DNA of 64,000 nt from Paraphoma chrysanthemicola. Taxonomy: Eukaryota > Ascomycota > Dothideomycetes > Pleosporales > Phaeosphaeriaceae. The DNA lies in NCBI GenBank assembly GCA_020744225.1, contig JAGMWG010000007.1:992001-1056000 (forward strand), in the 5' to 3' direction. The position numbers and the translations under genes were made by a program. Shown here one piece after another: positions 44,222 through 56,376 of this stretch (position 1 is the first letter of the stretch; every line of letters starts with the position of its first letter). Below the pieces are notes generated by a model, which did not search any database, had not been told where the DNA came from, and saw only the letters and a list, made by a program, of their open reading frames with translations.

Positions 44222-45181
44222 CTAGCAGATCACACCAACCAGCCCCTCCTCCTTGGCCTTCGTTGCCTCCTCCAAGCTTTTCACCATCGTGAACTTCTTT
44301 GGGTGCACCTTCTTCTCTTCCGGCTTCACTACTGCACCCACAAACACGATCGAATCACCCTTCAACGACTCGTAATACATCAAGATTCCCGCAGCCTTGC
44401 GACTCTCCGCCACAAGCAATTTGCTTCCAGCGGGCCTGTGGCGATTTTGCGTCACAATGAGGTAGCTCACATTCTCCGCATCCTCAGGAACGATCTCTTT
44501 ATCGAGAGCGCGGGAGAAATACACGGACGGGATGTCAACCGTCCCTGGATCGTAATACGGCGAGCGATTACGCGCGCGACGAACGATAGGTTCGCCGTCT
44601 GACTCGTCAGAGTCAAGATCGCGTCCTCGTCCGCGTCCGCGAGACGGTTCTTTCAGGAAGGCATCCTCGACACCAAGCGAGAAGAGCCATGCCCACTTCT
44701 TGACATCCTTGTCCGTGAAAGGATACGTTGTCAAGAAAATGCTGCCACGTGCCGGGAACGGCAAATTGACGATGCCGTCGCGCTTGCTTACTTGGTCGAG
44801 GAGCTGGGTTGAGGAAGTCACTGTAGGCACTTCATCCCAAATGGGCATATTGTTGGTACGGATGCGGACTGGAGATGGCGAGTAGCGCCGGTTGTAGATG
44901 GGTCGGACTACACGACGGGCCGGGCGGTGATCGATGGAGACCATGGATTCGATGCTGTCCCGACGTTCGAGCTTGGGAATGCCGGCGTTGCAGGTGCATT
45001 CCGTGTCATGCTTTTTCTCCTCGGTGACTTTGGGCTTGGAGTTGATGGTGAGCTCGATGACGGGCTCGGCAGCCGGAGTCGTTGTGGTGTCAACGTTGGT
45101 GTTGGAAGTCATCTTGGAGGTGGTTTCGGTGTTGGAATCTGGAGCGATGATGGTCCACTCGTGCTCAATTGGATTGGGCAT
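44222..45181 (-). CDS. Conserved fungal protein of unknown function
   Basis: Single-exon 319-residue protein. It opens with MPNPIEHEWTIIAPDSN and a disordered Thr-rich region, then an Arg/Tyr stretch (RPARRVVRPIYNRRYSPSPV). From residue about 135 it looks folded: GSIFLTTYPFTDKDVKKWAWLFSLGVEDAFLKEPS, an inserted low-complexity RGRGRGRDLDSDESDGEP, then PSVYFSRALDKEI, NVSYLIVTQNRHRPAGSKLLVAESRKAAG, MYYESLKGDSIVFVGAVV and a closing EEGLVGVIC. I recall near-identical segments in many ascomycete hypothetical proteins but know no function or domain name. No signal peptide or membrane helix is seen. Confidence 0.75.
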   Translation of the reverse strand: MPNPIEHEWTIIAPDSNTETTSKMTSNTNVDTTTTPAAEPVIELTINSKPKVTEEKKHDTECTCNAGIPKLERRDSIESMVSIDHRPARRVVRPIYNRRYSPSPVRIRTNNMPIWDEVPTVTSSTQLLDQVSKRDGIVNLPFPARGSIFLTTYPFTDKDVKKWAWLFSLGVEDAFLKEPSRGRGRGRDLDSDESDGEPIVRRARNRSPYYDPGTVDIPSVYFSRALDKEIVPEDAENVSYLIVTQNRHRPAGSKLLVAESRKAAGILMYYESLKGDSIVFVGAVVKPEEKKVHPKKFTMVKSLEEATKAKEEGLVGVIC

Positions 45182-46453
45182 GTAGGTATTTCCTTTGACT
45201 TTAATGCTTTAGCGGCAAGCTGATATGTTCTTCGTGTAGTCAGCTACGCTGTGGCGTGGTCCACGGTGTTCTTTATAGACCGTCCTTGTCAAGGCGTTTC
45301 ACCGGAAACCTACGATTCTGCCTTGACACCCTGCCAAAGCTGAAGAATGACGCCAATCATATCGTACATGGCAAACAAGAAGTTCGAGGTGGCCTCTCAG
45401 GTGGCAGCTTGGCGCGAGAGCTGAACATTGTTGGGTTCTCAGCTGCAGATAGTGGCGCTGCCTGCCTAGTGGTTGCCTTGACTGGAGGCGCGCATCAGTC
45501 AGCTCGGAGGCAGATGCGGGGATGCATGCTGCACAAAACGGAGAACGCCATTTGGTATGTTGTCACAGTAGTTTTCTGTCGCAAATGAAGACCGATGCAA
45601 ATAACAATAGAAGCCATTGGAAGAGCTAAGGATAAGAGAGGTGTTAATTTGGGACAATCTAATTGCAGATCACTCCGAGATTTGGTCTGCTCCGCAGATT
45701 GTCAGCGAGCTGAGGTGGTAATTGATAATGGCACCCACTGTCGCTTTAACGCTTAATGAAGCATCTGCGCAATCACAGTGACGATCCATTGTGAGTATCT
45801 ATCACGTTACCATGGAGTCTCCCGCATGACTGCCCCCGGCCGTACTCAAGATGACCTACACTTCGAGGTCTCACAACCCTCCAATTGAAACTGACAGTAG
45901 CATCATACCTGTGCTTCTAAGCCGCCGACTCCTGCATGTACACCACGTGCACACGTTCGACGTCCTCCAGCCTTTCCCCTTCGTCCGAACACAAGTTCTT
46001 GCCAGCCTTCTTCCCTGTCTAAGCACACGATATATACCTGCGCAGCTCTCAGCCGCCCTCCACTTGCTCTATGCGCCTGATCTCCGCATCTAGGCGTACC
46101 ACGCCAACTGCCATTAACACATAAGCACAACATACAGGGTTCATCATCATATAGCTCTACACCAACAACAAACAATATGTCACAATACGACACGGGATTG
46201 TTGAAGGTTGGGCCGGCATTTGTGGTGCAGCTCGGTAGTTTGGCAGGGAAATGAGGACATCTGTCGCATCAACGTGGGGCGGCAACGACGTCACGGCAAC
46301 AAGGTGGAGACATCTCTGAGATATGCAAAACATTGCCATTGCATTGTGCATTACTGCTGCTGGACTACGTAGATGGGCGAGCAGAAGTGTGAAATTGCCG
46401 TCGCGCGTGTAGAGTGATAGAAAAATGGTACTATGGTACAATTATGTTAGGCA
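45182..46453. other. Intergenic, no gene seen
   Basis: About 1.27 kb between two minus-strand genes. Small frames (for example 45256-45588) have no similarity I recognise. It should include the promoter of the upstream-starting 44222-45181 gene. Confidence 0.4.
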
Positions 46454-49400
46454 TTATGCGGTGCGCGGCACCTCAGCCGGAGTGTCATTCGTCTCCGCAG
46501 AAAGAGTGGCCGAGCTCAGAGGATCCACAGCCTGAGTCTCGGGTACCACTTGCTCTGGCTCGCTTTGTGATGGCTGTGTAGCGGCCACCTCAGAGGGTTG
46601 ATTCCGTGTCCGTGCGAGTTCCTGCTCGATCTGTTCGCCAGGCGTCTGCCTTTCGGGCTCTGCATGGCCTTGTTCCTCTGCGCGATCCATGTCGATGTCT
46701 CCATCATTGGGACTATCGGAGCTGACGACTCTGCTCTGCTCATATTGCTCTTTCTTGATCTGCAGGGCGGATTTCGCTGAAGATCCATGGCTGACGCGAC
46801 GATGCTCATTCCGAGGATGTGCAATATGGTCCTGATCTTCCTCAAAGACCTGATGTGTGTAGTCATTCTGCCTGCGTGATTCGAGAAGACCACCTGGAAA
46901 CATTTTGCCCATGATTGCATTATGCTTTTGCTGCGCACTTGGAGTCGCGTTAGGGTCTGGATGAGCAAAGCCGCTGGGACTTGGTGAATCAGGACTGCCA
47001 GCTGATGGTCCGTAGTGGAGACTGGCAGGCGTAAATCCGGTTGGCGAACCTTGGGCCGACTGCTCACCCTCCTTGCGTGCGTGAACCTTTCGTAAGTTTG
47101 CTGCCGATGATTGCGACCGCATATCCGGCCGACCATCTTTTCTGATCAACACACCATCCGCGTTCCGGATCGGCTTTGTGCGAGTCTTTTTAGTATGTGA
47201 GTAGGGATCATTCTGAGAACCTATGCCAAACCCAGCCGGTATGCCTTGCGAGCCCAAGGACGCAGCGCGATCGCTTTGTGCATGGCCTCCACGGCCCCCA
47301 CCTCCGCTGCCGCGGCGTGCTATACCACGTCCAGCGCGGGCGACGTGGTTGTAGAAACCATCGGGCCCAGCCTGTGACTCCGGAACACCCTGCCAATCTT
47401 CTCTCTCCCACTCTGGTGTACCAAGTGTATGGACTTGTGCAGGCATGCTCTTCCTCACGCGACCTCCACGACTACCTGGTCCACCCCTCGGCCTGCCACG
47501 TGGGCGATGCTCCATATTCCGTTGCGACTCTGGACGCCAGCTATCGTCAGAAGGACCGTCTTGTGTGCCATATGGCTGATATGCCGACGGCTGCGTCTGT
47601 GAAAGGAAAGTCGAATCGGGTATGGACTGCTGGCTGGGAAGAGTGGGGGGCACATGCAGTTTCGGAGTGGAGCCGTCAGAGTCCCTGTGTTCATGGATAT
47701 GTCGGGGCGTATGGTCTTGCGAAGGGATGTAACTGGTGTTGGAATCAGCAGCTACTGTCTTCTGACGCTTGGGAGATCCAGGTACATGTACAACACCCTC
47801 GTGCGAAGCTTCCATGCCGTTCGCGTGCGTTCGCTTTGTCCCAGCATTAACACTTGCCCAGCCCATGCTTGAGCCTGGCGTAGATTCAAGTCGGTGGCTT
47901 CCATCCGGCAGCGCCGAGGACGCAAGTTGACCCGACGAAGAATGAGTTGGCGGGTGTGAGGAATTAGCGAGTGGACTATCTCGGGGTCCTCCTGTGGGCG
48001 TACTATGGAGGGATGGTATATTTTGACTTTGCGGTGGCGCTTGGGATGGGTGAATCCCATGCGGATTCGTGTGTGGGGCGGGTCCGGGACCTGATGCAGC
48101 TTGTTCCATTCGATAAATCTTCTTCTTCATAATCTCGATCGTGACCTTCAACATGTCGACTTCGGTGGCCTTATGTGCTAGACCTGCGACTTGCTGTGCC
48201 ATCAACTCAAGAGCAGCATCGGGCACACTGGCAGGTTGCGCAAGCTGTGAGGCGGCTCCTCGCTGCATCTCGGTTCTACACACCACAAGCTCGTGGCTGA
48301 TGCCTTCGATCGCCTGTCTCATAGTTTGCATCTCCATATGCATCCGCGCCACCGCCTCGTCCACGCGCTGGATATCCAGGCTTTGGCGTTGGACCTGGGC
48401 CGCGAAGTCTCGGCGAAGGCTCGTCTCAAGCTGCTGGAAGGATTCTTCACCACGTCTGATATCACGTGTGTGAGCAGCGAGAGCACCACTATTCTGAGAA
48501 ATCTGAGTCTGCAATCGCTCGATTGCGTCTAGCGAGACCTCAGCGGGTGAGCGCGGATAAGCACTACCATTAGCGTTTTGAACTTCGCCTGGTGAACGAA
48601 GGCGCTCAAGAACACCTGGAGGGAAGTCTCGCCTGCTGGCTGAAGGAATGCTGGATTCTCTCGGGGATGGTTGCGTAGAGTACGGAGGCTCATGGAGCGG
48701 GCGCACAGCAGGTGAGACGGACGTCATTTGGTTGCCGGACGTCTTCGGCGGAACTGATTGCATTGGCGGCAGCGTAGTCGGAGAACGCATTGATAATGGA
48801 GGAGGCAGTGACTGCCTGGTATGCATGTGGAGTCCTGGGTGCTGCGACAGCGGTGGCCGTGAATCGATCTCCATAGCGTCTGTAGGTGGGGCTGTAGTAG
48901 TTCTTGCTGGGGTTGGCGATGGGCTGTTCGAATCCTCTACAGCCAAAGGCTCTGGAGCTGGGTCCTCTGACGGTTCTACGATGATTGTCCTGCCTGGTTG
49001 TGGTTCGCATCGCAATTCGACGCGGTTCAGTTTGAAGAAATCTCGACCACTGATCGAACGTTAGCGGCAGAAGCGATGTGGACAAGAGCATTAGCGGAAG
49101 AAGTGATCTAGTAGCCGTGAAGGATAGATTATACATTTGCCATGTTTATTACGGGCTGCATGCGATAAGCATGCAACATGCCAGGATCAGGGTACTGCGC
49201 AGCCACGCGCATGAGACAAGAGAGGTGGATCGGGAAAAGGGCCGAACGGGATGCAAGATTGACAAAGAAAAATTGATTTAGCAAGCAATAACCAAGAACT
49301 TACCGGAAATGAGTCTTTCCAGAAGGTGCTTGTACAACTGTAAAGCCTATGGGCGTGTCGAGGCAGCCAGCGCGGGGGCACGAGAGTGGTTGTATCGTGC

Positions 49401-49993
49401 TGCAGGCCGTCAGTCAGTCAAAGTTCGGGCTACAGCGGAAGATATGGATTGCGGATAGATTCGCAATGTATAGTTAGGCTAGCGCGGTCGCGCCTAAAAT
49501 TCAAAATACCTCGATCCTTATGATTGGCGCCGGGATAAGCTCACATGCTAGGGCATTATTGGCTCGCCGAACTAGGAAATAGAACTGTGGAACGATGGCG
49601 AAAAAGGTTTCATGCGAGGGATAAGAATTGTGCTTACCATCCTTCAATGGCTGTGCCCCACGACGCCGATTTCTGCTCGCCGCAATTCTTCAGCAAGCTT
49701 TTGTATGACCCGAGCAGTGCAGGCATATAGTAGGATCCAGTGACCTTGTACCATGAATTGAAGTACTCCCCGACATTGCCACCGCAACTCTTGCAGAAGC
49801 CTTTTGTCGAACGGCTGACGGGTGACTCATTATGTGCTGAAGCCTCTTCGGCGCTTTCTAAGATCTTTGGCGACTTGGGCACATCAACGGCCGTATTCTG
49901 ATCGGCAATTGTGGTCGGTTGAGTTGCGGCGCGCTGGTGCTCAAGTGCAGTGCGGGTGTCGTTAACACGCGAACGCCGTCTCGTGCCCGCCAT
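46454..49993 (-). CDS. Mis18/Yippee-like zinc domain plus coiled coil
   Basis: Predicted 1015-residue protein from exons 49993-49638, 49399-49304 and 49049-46454. Residues about 65-185 form a conserved module assembled across both introns: GFCKSCGGNVGEYFNSW, GSYYMPALLGSYKSLL, GTAIEGCTIQPLSCPRAGC, DTPIGFTVVQAPSGKTHFR and GRDFFKLNRVEL. Two Cys pairs about 60 residues apart and a final strand like that of Mis18/Yippee (beta-tent) proteins suggest a single zinc site. A long Pro/Ser-rich region follows, then a coiled coil about residues 310-440 (IERLQTQISQNSGALAAHTRD, DEAVARMHMEMQTMRQAIEG). The last 500 residues are disordered with RGRPRGGPGSRGGRVRK-type basic patches. Ascomycete relatives are uncharacterised; the Mis18 link is inference. 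Confidence 0.75.
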
Positions 49994-51289
49994 GAGCTCC
50001 GAGTTGCGCTTGTCAACCCAAGCTAGAACAATGCCGCAAAGTCAAAGCCGGAGTACATGCAACGCGAGTGAAACCCTGAATTCGAGTGCCACAGAACGCG
50101 CAGAAAGTAGACGGGTATTCGCTGATGAGCAACGCACCACGTTTGTGAACTTCAGGTGCTTATCCGCTGCGAGTGATATGCAGCGCTGTAGGGGCGACAC
50201 CTTAGACGCTTCGTTGGACCTTGCAGCGCGAAAGCCTGCACGAACGCAGTTGTTCTTGGTTGGCACAATGCAGGTTGATAGTTGCGTAAAGTTGCGTAAG
50301 CCGAACTTGAAATTGCTGGGTGGTCTTCGGAACGAGGTGAAATCGCCCTACGCGTTTCAGATATGCGGCGGAATAATCAAGTAAGAGAAAATTGGGGACT
50401 GCGAAGGATCTAGCTGCCCGCACTCGTCGTGAAGAGCACAGATGGCCAATCGGGCAAGGGATTGTGGAAGTATAGAGAGAGAGAAAGGGTGTTGGGAGCA
50501 ATAATAGCACAAAGTTATTTCAAGATTAGCATGCATTATGCCGCCTATGTACTAGCGCCCTTCCTTGATAGAGGCGAGCCCTCAAGTGCTATTACGAAAA
50601 GACTGCGCCGTGTCGCAGGCGTGATGGCGCTAGCACCGGCTTACCTGCGATGCTATCCAGGTCAATTTCGCGCAGATCTGTCCAGTCTTCTCAACCAGCT
50701 TTGTGCTTTCGCGTGCGTAGGAGACAGGTTGCCTATAATCACGATATTCATATAGGGCTGAATACTACCGTTGATCGGTATATTTGTACCAGCCAATGAG
50801 CACGTTGAGATCGTGGTAGCATGATAACAAGGACAAGCAGCCAGCATGACACGGAATATGACTCGTGGTTCTCGGATCATCTGAATCCTCTTATTGCTTT
50901 TGAATTGCAACCGATGCGGCGCGGCGACGTGCTACATTGATAGTGCTGCAAGGGCGCAACCCTTTAAGCGTTAGCGACCCAACGCATAAGAGCCGCTATG
51001 ACGCCTACCACAAGTCGGGCTTTTATCAGCCTCGAGCCTAAACCCGTGCCCGGTGGTTGATTGTTCCATATCAACCCGACCTTTTCAGCCCCATTTCTAT
51101 CCGAACTGATATTCATGCCTATGAGAATATTGCCATAGCAATCCTAATATCATGCGCCACAGCCCTGCATTTAGCACTGACAAGCGAGTCGTGCACCTCA
51201 GTGCGACAGTCGGCACGCTCCACCCGCTCGAAGCACAGTGTCATACTTACTTGAGTCGCACAAGCTGACACAAATAAATCCCACTCATC
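49994..51289. other. Intergenic, no gene seen
   Basis: About 1.3 kb between two minus-strand genes: promoter of the Mis18-like gene and trailer of REX1. Some short frames, none supported. Searched by eye for tRNA-like boxes without success. Confidence 0.4.
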
Positions 51290-53716
51290 TCACTTTACTC
51301 CAATGAAGGCCACTCCATTCCTTGCCTGTTGACAGGCTTTGCTCAATGCCTGAATCTCCGTATCGGTCCACTTAACGCTCAAGTTGTCCCAGTTTTTCGT
51401 CTGGTATTCGCGCCGGTACTGCTGTTGCATCGCTTGCAAGCGACGGATCTCTCGAGGGTCTCCTGTGCCACTGTAGACTATGAAGGCCGTGCAGCGTGGC
51501 AACGAGTCGTAGATATGCGCAATGTGTTTGACGGTTTTAGAGACTGCATCGCCGAGCTCAGAGCCTCTAACCTCAATGTCAGCCTCAGCGTCTGTGTCCT
51601 CTTTTAACAGATTCAGGCGTTGCAAAGCGGAATGGCGCACGGCCTCTACATCGGCGCTTTTTGCATCGTCCCACCAGCCTCGGGAAAGCTCTAGTTCACG
51701 CAGACGGGCCCAAACAAAGTCGACCGTCTCAGTGGCTCCATCTTTGCCCACTGCATTGCCCCTAAGCGCACAATCTATGGCTTCAACGACCTCGGTGTCA
51801 GATTTGCATCCTATGGAAACTTTGGCTTGGTTTCCGTGGCCCCGATTCGGTTCGCCCCAGTCAATCACAGCGCCGTTGCGAGTCTCGTTGTTTGATTTCG
51901 GCCGTGTCGAGCGTCCTAACCTCTTGAAGATGGACTCCGCGTTCGTGTCACCTGTACCCCAGGTTGGACCCTTCTCGCACTTCTGCTTCACCAGGTCCAG
52001 ACAAGTGCGCGCATCTTCCACACTGTCATGTCCTTTCGTGCCTTTCTGAACCTCACGGTGAAGATACTTCTGAGCAAGCCATTTCAGTGACTGTTTGTAC
52101 GGCGGTCCACGTGGGTGCGGGAAGAGAATGCCAGTATCCACCAGGAAAGGATGCGTCAGCTTGAGCGCGTTGAGATCTGAATTAAGCGAGTGTCCCATGA
52201 GGATCGTGCGTGGTGTGATAAGTTCCAATAGCTCAGTCTGAATGTCCGACAGAGTGGTTGTGACATTCTCTAGCATGGCTGCTGTGATACCAGAGTATTG
52301 GGTCAGGTAGTCTTTTATCGCGACGCTGGGCTTGACCAGCCTATCAAGCACCGTGCTCCCGTCCCAGTCTAGCAGGCTCACTCGCGTAAGGACGAATTCA
52401 TCGTTCTCAGCTTTGCACATCTCGCAGTCGACAGATAGGACGCGTCGTCCAGCCGCGATACTGCCCTGTTCAATTTCATTTTCGGGAACCTCTCCTTCCT
52501 CGAGACTAGCGACATTGGTATCCACCCAGCCATCATCTGGGCTCTGCTTCGTGGCCCGTCTCCTCTCAAGGGCTGCCTTCTTTGATTCTGGCGTGGTGAA
52601 CCAAGCTGGATGAGGCACATATTCGTTGTCCTGTTGGTCAATAAGGGTTGCAACGAATTGCGTGATTCGTGTGCGCTTGTTGTCCCAGTGTTTCGAGTTT
52701 TGAGGCGTAGGACCCTTGTGGTTGCCTTTCTTCTTCATGTGCTTTTCTTCTTGTGTCTTGGGGATTTGCGATGTTAGCATGGTATGAATGGGCGAATGCA
52801 GTCTGATGTACTGGTTGGCTCGGTGTTCTCCCGGAGCCTTGATGGGCCACACGTGCTCGAACATGTCAACGAGAGGCCTCAGTGCTGCTGGAATCCTGTT
52901 CGACTTCAAAGCAGCTGGGTAAAAGTCATCTGGCGAGATGCGCAGTGGCTTTGACTCTGCGCCGGCTTCCTGTGAAGACGCAGCATCAGTGTGGTCCTTC
53001 GCGGACTCGCCATCATGCAAAGTCTGTGGAGGCTGCAGTGAGTCCAAAGCAGTATCTCCGTTGAACATGCCTAAGTCGAGGCCAGGCACCAACAGCATTA
53101 CAACTCTCTGAATGCTTGATCGGCTGCGCACAGATACCCACTGTGGCGCGTTCCCATCAGCGAGAAGATACAGCACAAGGGATTGTAGGTCTCCCAGCTT
53201 TACATGCGACTGCAGTCGGGCATGATGCGAATGCTCAATGGCTGGATAGTGCCTATCCAGCTTGCGCTCCTTGCGCCGCTCTTCCTTGTTCAAAGGCTTA
53301 TTCTCTGAAGAGTCGCTTCGGGTCGAGAATGGGTTCGTAGGCGGCGACGGACGATTGTCAGCATCGTGACTGGCAGAAAAAGGATTGCTGCGATCTCCGC
53401 CACCAACTTGTGTATCACGGCGTTCCTCTGAACGATCCCTACGACCATCCCGAGCATGACGACTTTCCGCGCTGGTGCTGCGACGGTCGCGCTCGGAGGG
53501 GTGCGAGCGCGAGCCATTGTGACGGTCACCGGGGCTCAATTCAAGCTCCTTCCGTCTTCTCTTGGAGCCTACCACTGTCCAGCCCTCGTCATCGTCAACA
53601 GCATTGGCTAAATCTGCGCCATTCGGCTGCTTTTCGCTGCGCAGATGCGCCAAGGTGGCACCCAGACCGATATCGATGGGCTCTTGGTCGTAGTCATTGC
53701 GCTTTCTTTTCGTCAT
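51290..53716 (-). CDS. REX1: RNA exonuclease REX1 (DEDDh)
   Basis: Single-exon 808-residue protein starting MTKRKRNDYDQEPIDIG. The N-terminal 150 residues are basic and disordered (SRSHPSERDRRSTSAESRH...), with likely nuclear targeting. The exonuclease domain spans about residues 400-580 and contains all DEDDh residues: LSVDCEMC (Asp, Glu), MGHSLNSDLNALKLTHP (Asp) and GHDSVEDARTCLDLVKQKC (His, Asp), plus QYSGITAAMLENV and PYKQSLKWLAQKYL. The domain matches yeast Rex1/Rnh70, which trims the 3' ends of 5S rRNA and tRNA precursors in the nucleus. A C-terminal part includes SLPRCTAFIVYSGTGDPREI. An upstream in-frame ATG at 53773 would add 19 residues and is less likely. Confidence 0.92.
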   Translation of the reverse strand: MTKRKRNDYDQEPIDIGLGATLAHLRSEKQPNGADLANAVDDDEGWTVVGSKRRRKELELSPGDRHNGSRSHPSERDRRSTSAESRHARDGRRDRSEERRDTQVGGGDRSNPFSASHDADNRPSPPTNPFSTRSDSSENKPLNKEERRKERKLDRHYPAIEHSHHARLQSHVKLGDLQSLVLYLLADGNAPQWVSVRSRSSIQRVVMLLVPGLDLGMFNGDTALDSLQPPQTLHDGESAKDHTDAASSQEAGAESKPLRISPDDFYPAALKSNRIPAALRPLVDMFEHVWPIKAPGEHRANQYIRLHSPIHTMLTSQIPKTQEEKHMKKKGNHKGPTPQNSKHWDNKRTRITQFVATLIDQQDNEYVPHPAWFTTPESKKAALERRRATKQSPDDGWVDTNVASLEEGEVPENEIEQGSIAAGRRVLSVDCEMCKAENDEFVLTRVSLLDWDGSTVLDRLVKPSVAIKDYLTQYSGITAAMLENVTTTLSDIQTELLELITPRTILMGHSLNSDLNALKLTHPFLVDTGILFPHPRGPPYKQSLKWLAQKYLHREVQKGTKGHDSVEDARTCLDLVKQKCEKGPTWGTGDTNAESIFKRLGRSTRPKSNNETRNGAVIDWGEPNRGHGNQAKVSIGCKSDTEVVEAIDCALRGNAVGKDGATETVDFVWARLRELELSRGWWDDAKSADVEAVRHSALQRLNLLKEDTDAEADIEVRGSELGDAVSKTVKHIAHIYDSLPRCTAFIVYSGTGDPREIRRLQAMQQQYRREYQTKNWDNLSVKWTDTEIQALSKACQQARNGVAFIGVK

Positions 53717-54493
53717 GTTGGACACGTTGCGCTGTCTCGCAATTGTGATTGTGGTGTGTAAAGTGGAATTCACAGTCCATGACCGAGAAAATGCAGACCT
53801 CGAAGCACGCTGCGCGAGCGGGTCTGTGCAGAAAGCTTAGCCTCCAATCACATGCAACCAAGGGACTTGACATAGAAACCACTTTCAAAGTCATCACTCA
53901 TGCAATCGGCTTCATGCTATTGAGAAAAAAATGTGCGATTCTTCCACTCCCCACCAGTTTGTCTCAAGAATAGACAGCTACTAGTTCGAATGCTTCTCTT
54001 GAGTGCCCTACTTCAGCCCGTACTTCATGCCAGCTACCGTCGTCCTAGCGAAAGCCAGATCGGTATCCATGACGACTAGCTCATCGGGTCCGGATTCCTG
54101 GAGTCATGAGAACGCCATCGGTGGCGTAAATCAATAGGAAGTCGGAAGAGAGAGTGATGCTATAACTGTGCCGTAACGGTGTGACAGAGAAGCTATGCGT
54201 TCATTGGCGGAAGACACTATATGAATTCTTCGAAGGGTCTCATGTTTTGGCTCGCAAGATACTCTTGCCTGACATTCAGGGTAGATTCCCTAGTTGCATG
54301 CTCAGGGTTGCGTTGGATCTTACTATCTGCTGTTAACCACCAGTCTTACGCATGATGCACTTCGAGGAGTGTTCGCGGTTTTGCAACAGTGGCGGTGTAT
54401 GCACATAGAGTGAGCAGCTCTACACCAATTCTTGGATGTGGGTCCTTTTTATGACGTGGATCATTACATTACAGTATCTATACATTCGTCGCT
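53717..54493. other. Intergenic, no gene seen
   Basis: Between REX1 start and the 3' end of the RNase T2 gene, both on the minus strand. Presumed REX1 promoter; nothing else recognised. Confidence 0.4.
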
Positions 54494-55530
54494 TTAAAAT
54501 GGGACTGTTGGGACCTTCTCTGAGCCATTTGTGCGTTCAAAGTAGTTGATCGCACCTGGTGCCTTGGCGCAATTCGTCAGATAGGTCGGGGATGCGCTTG
54601 TAGGAATGACGTTGCCCTCCTGAGGACGCCCATATGCCTATTATAAAGTTATTACGATCTGTACTCAAGCAATAGACACAAACAACTCACGTATTCGTAA
54701 TACCAAACCTCGCTGAGCGAAGTATATCCACTGTCGGTACTGTTCGCAGCCTTGCCAGCTGCCGTGTTGTTATATCGTGGGCCATTGCAGCCAATGAATG
54801 GAACACCACCGTGATTCTCGAAAAGGACATCGCGAATATCGGCGTATGTATACGTCGTTTTGTTCGAAGGCGTGATGTCTGCTGCCTCGAGCCAATCGAA
54901 CGTTGGAAATCGCTTATAGTACTTGATTGCAGTCTCGAAGAAGTCTACGACCTCCTCATGCTTGCGATATTGTGAACCATAGCAAGGAACATTGAAGGTA
55001 GAGAAGCAAGTAGCATGCTTGCTGAACTCATGGCCCCAGAAGCCTGGATTGTCCTGCTGCCACGCGACCCAGTATGCGTTCATATATTCGAGGAGGTCAT
55101 AACGACCAAACGGCTCCAGAAAAGTGCCAATGTTCGAACCATTGTAGGGTGCCATAAATGTGCCGTTAGGAAGACCATTGGTGGTGTTTGGCGAAGGAAT
55201 GGGATCGTACTGCCGAGTCAAGTCGCAGTACTGTGTGTACGATCCATTACAGAAATCCGGCCACAAGCCATGCAGCGTCCAAGTGTCGGTGGGAAGGAGC
55301 TGACCCTGAGCTTCGCCGCCGGTGTATGTGTTCCAGAATTGTGTTGATAAGAGGAGGCCGCCGAATGTCTCAACGCAGCATGAATCGACCTTGGACGGAT
55401 CCGACGAGGGACATGACAGCAACGGCTTCTGCAGCTGGCATGTGTGGTTCAGCGGACTTTGGTCGGGGTAGAGCTGTGCATAGGCTGTACTAGCCAGCAG
55501 AGCTGTAACTTCGAACTGGAGGAGACGCAT
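54494..55530 (-). CDS. Secreted ribonuclease T2
   Basis: Predicted 327-residue enzyme from exons 55530-54691 and 54637-54494. It has a signal peptide (LLQFEVTALLASTAYA). The two catalytic segments are WTLHGLWPDFC (CAS I, His) and GFWGHEFSKHATCF (CAS II, His/Glu/His). Disulphide cysteines are in fungal T2 positions, and several NxS/T sites (NHT, NGS, NTT, NGT) suggest N-glycosylation. The C-terminus after the intron (AYGRPQEGNVIP, NCAKAPGAINYFERT) is characteristic of ascomycete T2 enzymes and supports the splice. RNase T2 cleaves RNA without strong base preference outside the cell or in the vacuole, for nutrition or RNA turnover. The yeast counterpart is Rny1. Confidence 0.94.
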
Positions 55531-56376
55531 CTTGAGGTCGCGGCACCAGACAAGAATACCTGATCGAACGAGGATGCAGTGGTGCTTGGGAGCTTACCTG
55601 GAACTCGGGACTTTTCTACTCTTAACCATGGCCACTTTTTTTGACATGATATTCCACTCTTGCAGCTGCTCTTTGCCGAATCCGGAAGGTGAACGGCCCA
55701 AAACCCCGGTTCGAGCTGCAGAGCGGCGAGGAGCGAAGCGCGGAGAAGTACCTGCAGCGAGCTAAACAGCGAGTGTGCTTTCACGTGTGCTCAATCATTG
55801 GTCGATAAGCATTTAAGGCTACGCAAGCCGCGCCATGATGCTTGTCTCAATCGTATAGAGCCTCCGAGGCTATGGTACGTTATCTGGGTCTTGACTGGTT
55901 CGCGACATACTGGAATTCAGCCATAGACTTCTGCTACGGAGCGATGTGATGCTTTCCGGCAATGGATGTTCGAATATGCAGGTCGTACATCAACTCAGCG
56001 GAGATGGAGGAAACGTGCAACGGTCGATAGGCAAACACAAAATTGAAGCTCGGAGCCTCTGACGTAGTGTGTACACGGACGTATATGCAGTAGGTGCAGC
56101 TTCAAGACCTAGAGCAACATCCCAAGCAATTGAGGGAGAGTATCGATTCGATAAAATATCTCAGCGAAACGTTCCGGCGTGGGCGAAGGCCATTGCGCCG
56201 CCACCGCGGACCGCGGTCAAACTGTCGTGTCCGCATTCCTTCCCAATTGCTCCGCTAACTCCGACCACTTCCTTCACGACATCATCACCTCACAACCATC
56301 CCTACAATACAATGACTTCCAAGTTCCCCCTCGGACGGCCTTTTTTAGGCTCTTCTCCACCTCACGAACTCACTCA
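55531..56376. other. Divergent intergenic region
   Basis: Holds promoters of RNase T2 (minus) and the metallo-hydrolase (plus). From 56179 to 56376 the hydrolase frame is already open without an ATG. An out-of-frame ATG at 56311 starts a 28-codon frame that overlaps the 56377 start. Confidence 0.45.

Noticed and set aside
46516..47136. Long 206-codon frame on the minus strand
   Set aside because: It lies inside the large Mis18-like gene in another frame, with no domain and atypical composition; a shadow frame.
50940..51010. Possible tRNA-like segment
   Set aside because: No A-box/B-box pair and no cloverleaf could be formed by eye.
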